Source: an uncultured Prevotella sp.
GTDB lineage: Bacteria; Bacteroidota; Bacteroidia; Bacteroidales; Bacteroidaceae
Assembly (NCBI GenBank): GCA_938028745.1
Contig: CALIZL010000040.1
Location: forward strand, 1-16,559
DNA: 16,559 nt
Direction: 5' to 3'
The notes beneath the pieces are model-generated. The model was not told the DNA's origin and did not search any database. It saw nothing but the letters and a program-made list of their open reading frames with translations. Below, piece by piece: positions 15,101 to 16,559 of this stretch (position 1 is the first letter of the stretch; each line of letters begins with the position of its first letter). The translations under genes and the position numbers were made by a program.

Positions 15101-15706
15101 ATGAAACGGACTGTTACAAAGAGTGTAGCCATCATTGGCGAAGGAGAAACAGAATGGTTTTACTTCGATTCGCTGAGGATAACGTGCCGCTATCCCTTCA
15201 AAGTGGCTCCCGATTTTCCACAACACAGTGACGTCAAACACATTTTAAAGCTAGTAGAATCGTACCTTAACAAACAACAATACGATTTCATCGTCTGTCT
15301 GTTCGACATGGATAGACTTCTACAACAGCCCTCTGAAATGCGGCTTTACAACAACGCCAAAAAGAAATACGCAGCAAAGAAATATGCAGGAAGAGTGATG
15401 TTCATAGAAACAAATCCTTGTACGGAGTTTTGGTTCTTACTGCATTTCTTGCCCAATGTGGTGTGTCGGCAATACGAAAGCTACGAGCAGTTGCTGCCCG
15501 AACTGCAAAAACACATGCCAGGATACGAGAAGACGAAACGCTACTTCACCAAAACAAACCTATATAAGTATCTAACTGAGCATGGCGACTTAGAAAGGGC
15601 CGTGCAAAACTCTGAGAAACTATGCCAACTATGCCAAAAATCACCCGAAGATTTAAAGGCTTATTCGGAGATTCACAAGGTGATTGAATTACTTAAAACG
15701 ATATAG
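15101..15706 (+). CDS. RloB-like protein, putative TOPRIM-type effector of the AAA ATPase
   Basis: A 201-residue protein matching the RloB family. IIGEGETEWFYFDSLR is at 11-26 (Glu14, Glu16, Glu18), CLFDMD at 66-71 (Asp69, Asp71), and ETNPCTEFWFLLHF at 103-116. A Glu near the first strand followed by a later DxD resembles a TOPRIM metal site, so nuclease activity is plausible but inferred. It has no signal peptide or membrane segment. It starts 4 nt after the ATPase stop, so the two are translated together. The likely role is the effector of an abortive-infection or related antiphage module. No terminator is evident after the stop at 15706. Confidence 0.85.
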   Translation: MKRTVTKSVAIIGEGETEWFYFDSLRITCRYPFKVAPDFPQHSDVKHILKLVESYLNKQQYDFIVCLFDMDRLLQQPSEMRLYNNAKKKYAAKKYAGRVMFIETNPCTEFWFLLHFLPNVVCRQYESYEQLLPELQKHMPGYEKTKRYFTKTNLYKYLTEHGDLERAVQNSEKLCQLCQKSPEDLKAYSEIHKVIELLKTI

Positions 15707-15805
15707 GCGCAAGCAAATGTATGGTTAGCCTGTTCGGGATAAAGACTTGTTCTTAAAACAACTCGTTGATGTATTCACATAAAAACCACTCAAAAGAATA
15801 AAACA

Positions 15806-15960
15806 AAACTTATAAACTCACGAAAACCCAACAACTCCCGAATACATCGACTCATCAACTTACAAACTCAAACCTCAAAAACTTATCAATTCAATAACTA
15901 ACGAACTTATCAAGCCAAGAACTAACGAGCTCATCAACTCACCAGTTCAAAAACTTAAAA
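15806..15960. repeat. Degenerate AACTCATCAACT tandem array (array C)
   Basis: Imperfect units such as GACTCATCAACTTACAA, AACTTATCAATTC and GCTCATCAACTCACC repeat through this AT-rich stretch after the RloB-like gene. They share the theme of arrays A (661-843) and B (7845-7920), here more diverged. Confidence 0.65.
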
Positions 15961-15991
15961 TATTATTTTTTACTTTACAAACCAACTCTAA

Positions 15992-16014
15992 TTTTCGCTC
16001 CGTTCTAGCGAAAA
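15992..16014. repeat. Palindrome TTTTCGCT / AGCGAAAA
   Basis: A perfect 8-bp inverted repeat (15992-15999 and 16007-16014) has a 7-nt loop CCGTTCT. The T-run leads and the A-run trails on both strands, so it lacks the tail of an intrinsic terminator. Confidence 0.6.
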
Positions 16015-16274
16015 CATTGGCTAAAAAGTAGGCAAAAAGCCACTATTTCTACCCTTTCATGCCTTGGGGTTTGTCTGTTTTTAAGCCTAGAACCTGCATT
16101 TTGCACCATTTTGCCTTTCTAGATTGGTCGACGGCTCGTAATTTTTCAAGCCCAAATACATGCTTTTAGCCCCTAAAACCCCACTTTTTAATGGCCGTTT
16201 TGCCCTTTCTAGCCATGTGTTTCATGGATCTAAAAGGTTTTGTTTATACAATTGCTGTGGATGTTTATGCTTTT

Positions 16275-16428
16275 CGTTGCACATTTAGGGGCAAATTGCA
16301 CCGCATTTTGCAGCATTTTGCCTTGCGTTTAGCACCAAAACGCACTCCATTTTGCACCAAAACGCACTGCGTTTAGCACCAAAACGCACTCCATTTAGCG
16401 GCAAAACGCACTATATTTTGCAGCAAAT
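16275..16428. repeat. 22-nt tandem repeat array 2
   Basis: About seven units occur. Six fall on an exact 22-nt register: 16297-16318, 16319-16340, 16341-16362, 16363-16384, 16385-16406 and 16407-16428, with a diverged 21-nt unit before them. The core contains TTTTG, CAC, CAAAA, then a 9-nt spacer such as CGCACTCCA. TTTTG/CAAAA can pair around the CAC centre. Some units change TTTTG to TTTAG or CAC to CAG or CGG. The period is not a multiple of three, so it is not coding. Confidence 0.85.
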
Positions 16429-16559
16429 AGCCCCCAAACAGGTACTAATGGCAATCTTTTAAAATAAAAATTCATTTTGCAGTATTCCCATGCTAACCCT
16501 ATTCAGCATCAAAACAAACCTTCGCGAGAATCGATTTTTTGCGGCAAGGTGGGCGATTG

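Larger units (their letters stand above)
15707..16559. other. Gene-free, repeat-rich right end of the window
   Basis: About 850 nt without a credible gene. It carries an AACTCAT-type array (15806-15960), a palindrome (15992-16014), paired TTTTGCC(C)TTTCTAG motifs (about 16109-16125 and 16197-16213) and a 22-nt tandem array (16275-16428). The one frame over 60 codons here (16191-16376) runs into the array and has no protein-like features. Confidence 0.7.

Noticed and set aside
16191..16376. 61-codon plus-strand frame at the right end
   Set aside because: Its second half is translated from the 22-nt repeat, whose period breaks any reading frame; no start context.
16275..16428. CRISPR array
   Set aside because: Units are directly adjacent 22-mers with no unique spacers, and no cas genes are present; the same holds for array 1.

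Overview
The window looks like a piece of a Bacteroidales chromosome, most probably Prevotella or a close relative. The evidence is promoters of the Bacteroidota type (TTTG about 20 nt upstream of TAnnTTTG), families largely confined to Bacteroidota (a DUF4421-like beta-barrel and a DUF5103 / type IX secretion plug-like protein), a Kdo (LPS) biosynthesis gene, and spacers full of short degenerate tandem repeats. Genus is an inference; no rRNA or marker phylogeny is available here.

Layout. (1) 151-434: two identical tRNA-Lys(CTT) genes on the minus strand, with one upstream promoter and one downstream terminator. (2) 360-840: spacer with a palindromic REP-like hairpin and an AACTCAT-type tandem array that runs up to the next stop codon. 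(3) 841-3762: tightly coupled minus-strand operon of a Gfo/Idh/MocA oxidoreductase, an outer-membrane DUF4421-like protein and an exported DUF1460 NlpC/P60-type amidase. (4) 4030-4590: a stand-alone small outer-membrane beta-barrel protein with its own promoter and terminator. (5) 4925-6427 pyruvate kinase and 6641-7393 kdsB. (6) 7394-7990: gene-free spacer with hairpins, a 22-nt tandem array and more AACTCAT-type repeats. (7) 7991-9235: T9SS plug-like DUF5103 protein. (8) 9413-10666: phosphoglycerate kinase with a clear terminator. (9) 10965-13436: queC, then a membrane protein combining a flavinylation-type FMN-binding domain with 4Fe-4S motifs, then an exported nitroreductase; the last two are 5 nt apart. 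(10) 13798-15706: on the plus strand, a two-gene AAA_15 ATPase plus RloB-like module resembling abortive-infection or defence systems. (11) 15707-16559: gene-free and repeat-rich, with another AACTCAT-type array, a palindrome and a second 22-nt tandem array.

Most genes are core metabolism (lower glycolysis, Kdo activation, queuosine precursor synthesis) or envelope functions. The less ordinary parts are the proposed extracytosolic electron-transfer pair (11612-12706 with 10965-11606), the RloAB/AbiL-like pair, and two intergenic 22-nt arrays. The arrays differ in sequence but share the layout arm(5)-CAC-arm(5)-spacer(9). All protein-coding genes except the RloAB-like pair are on the minus strand.
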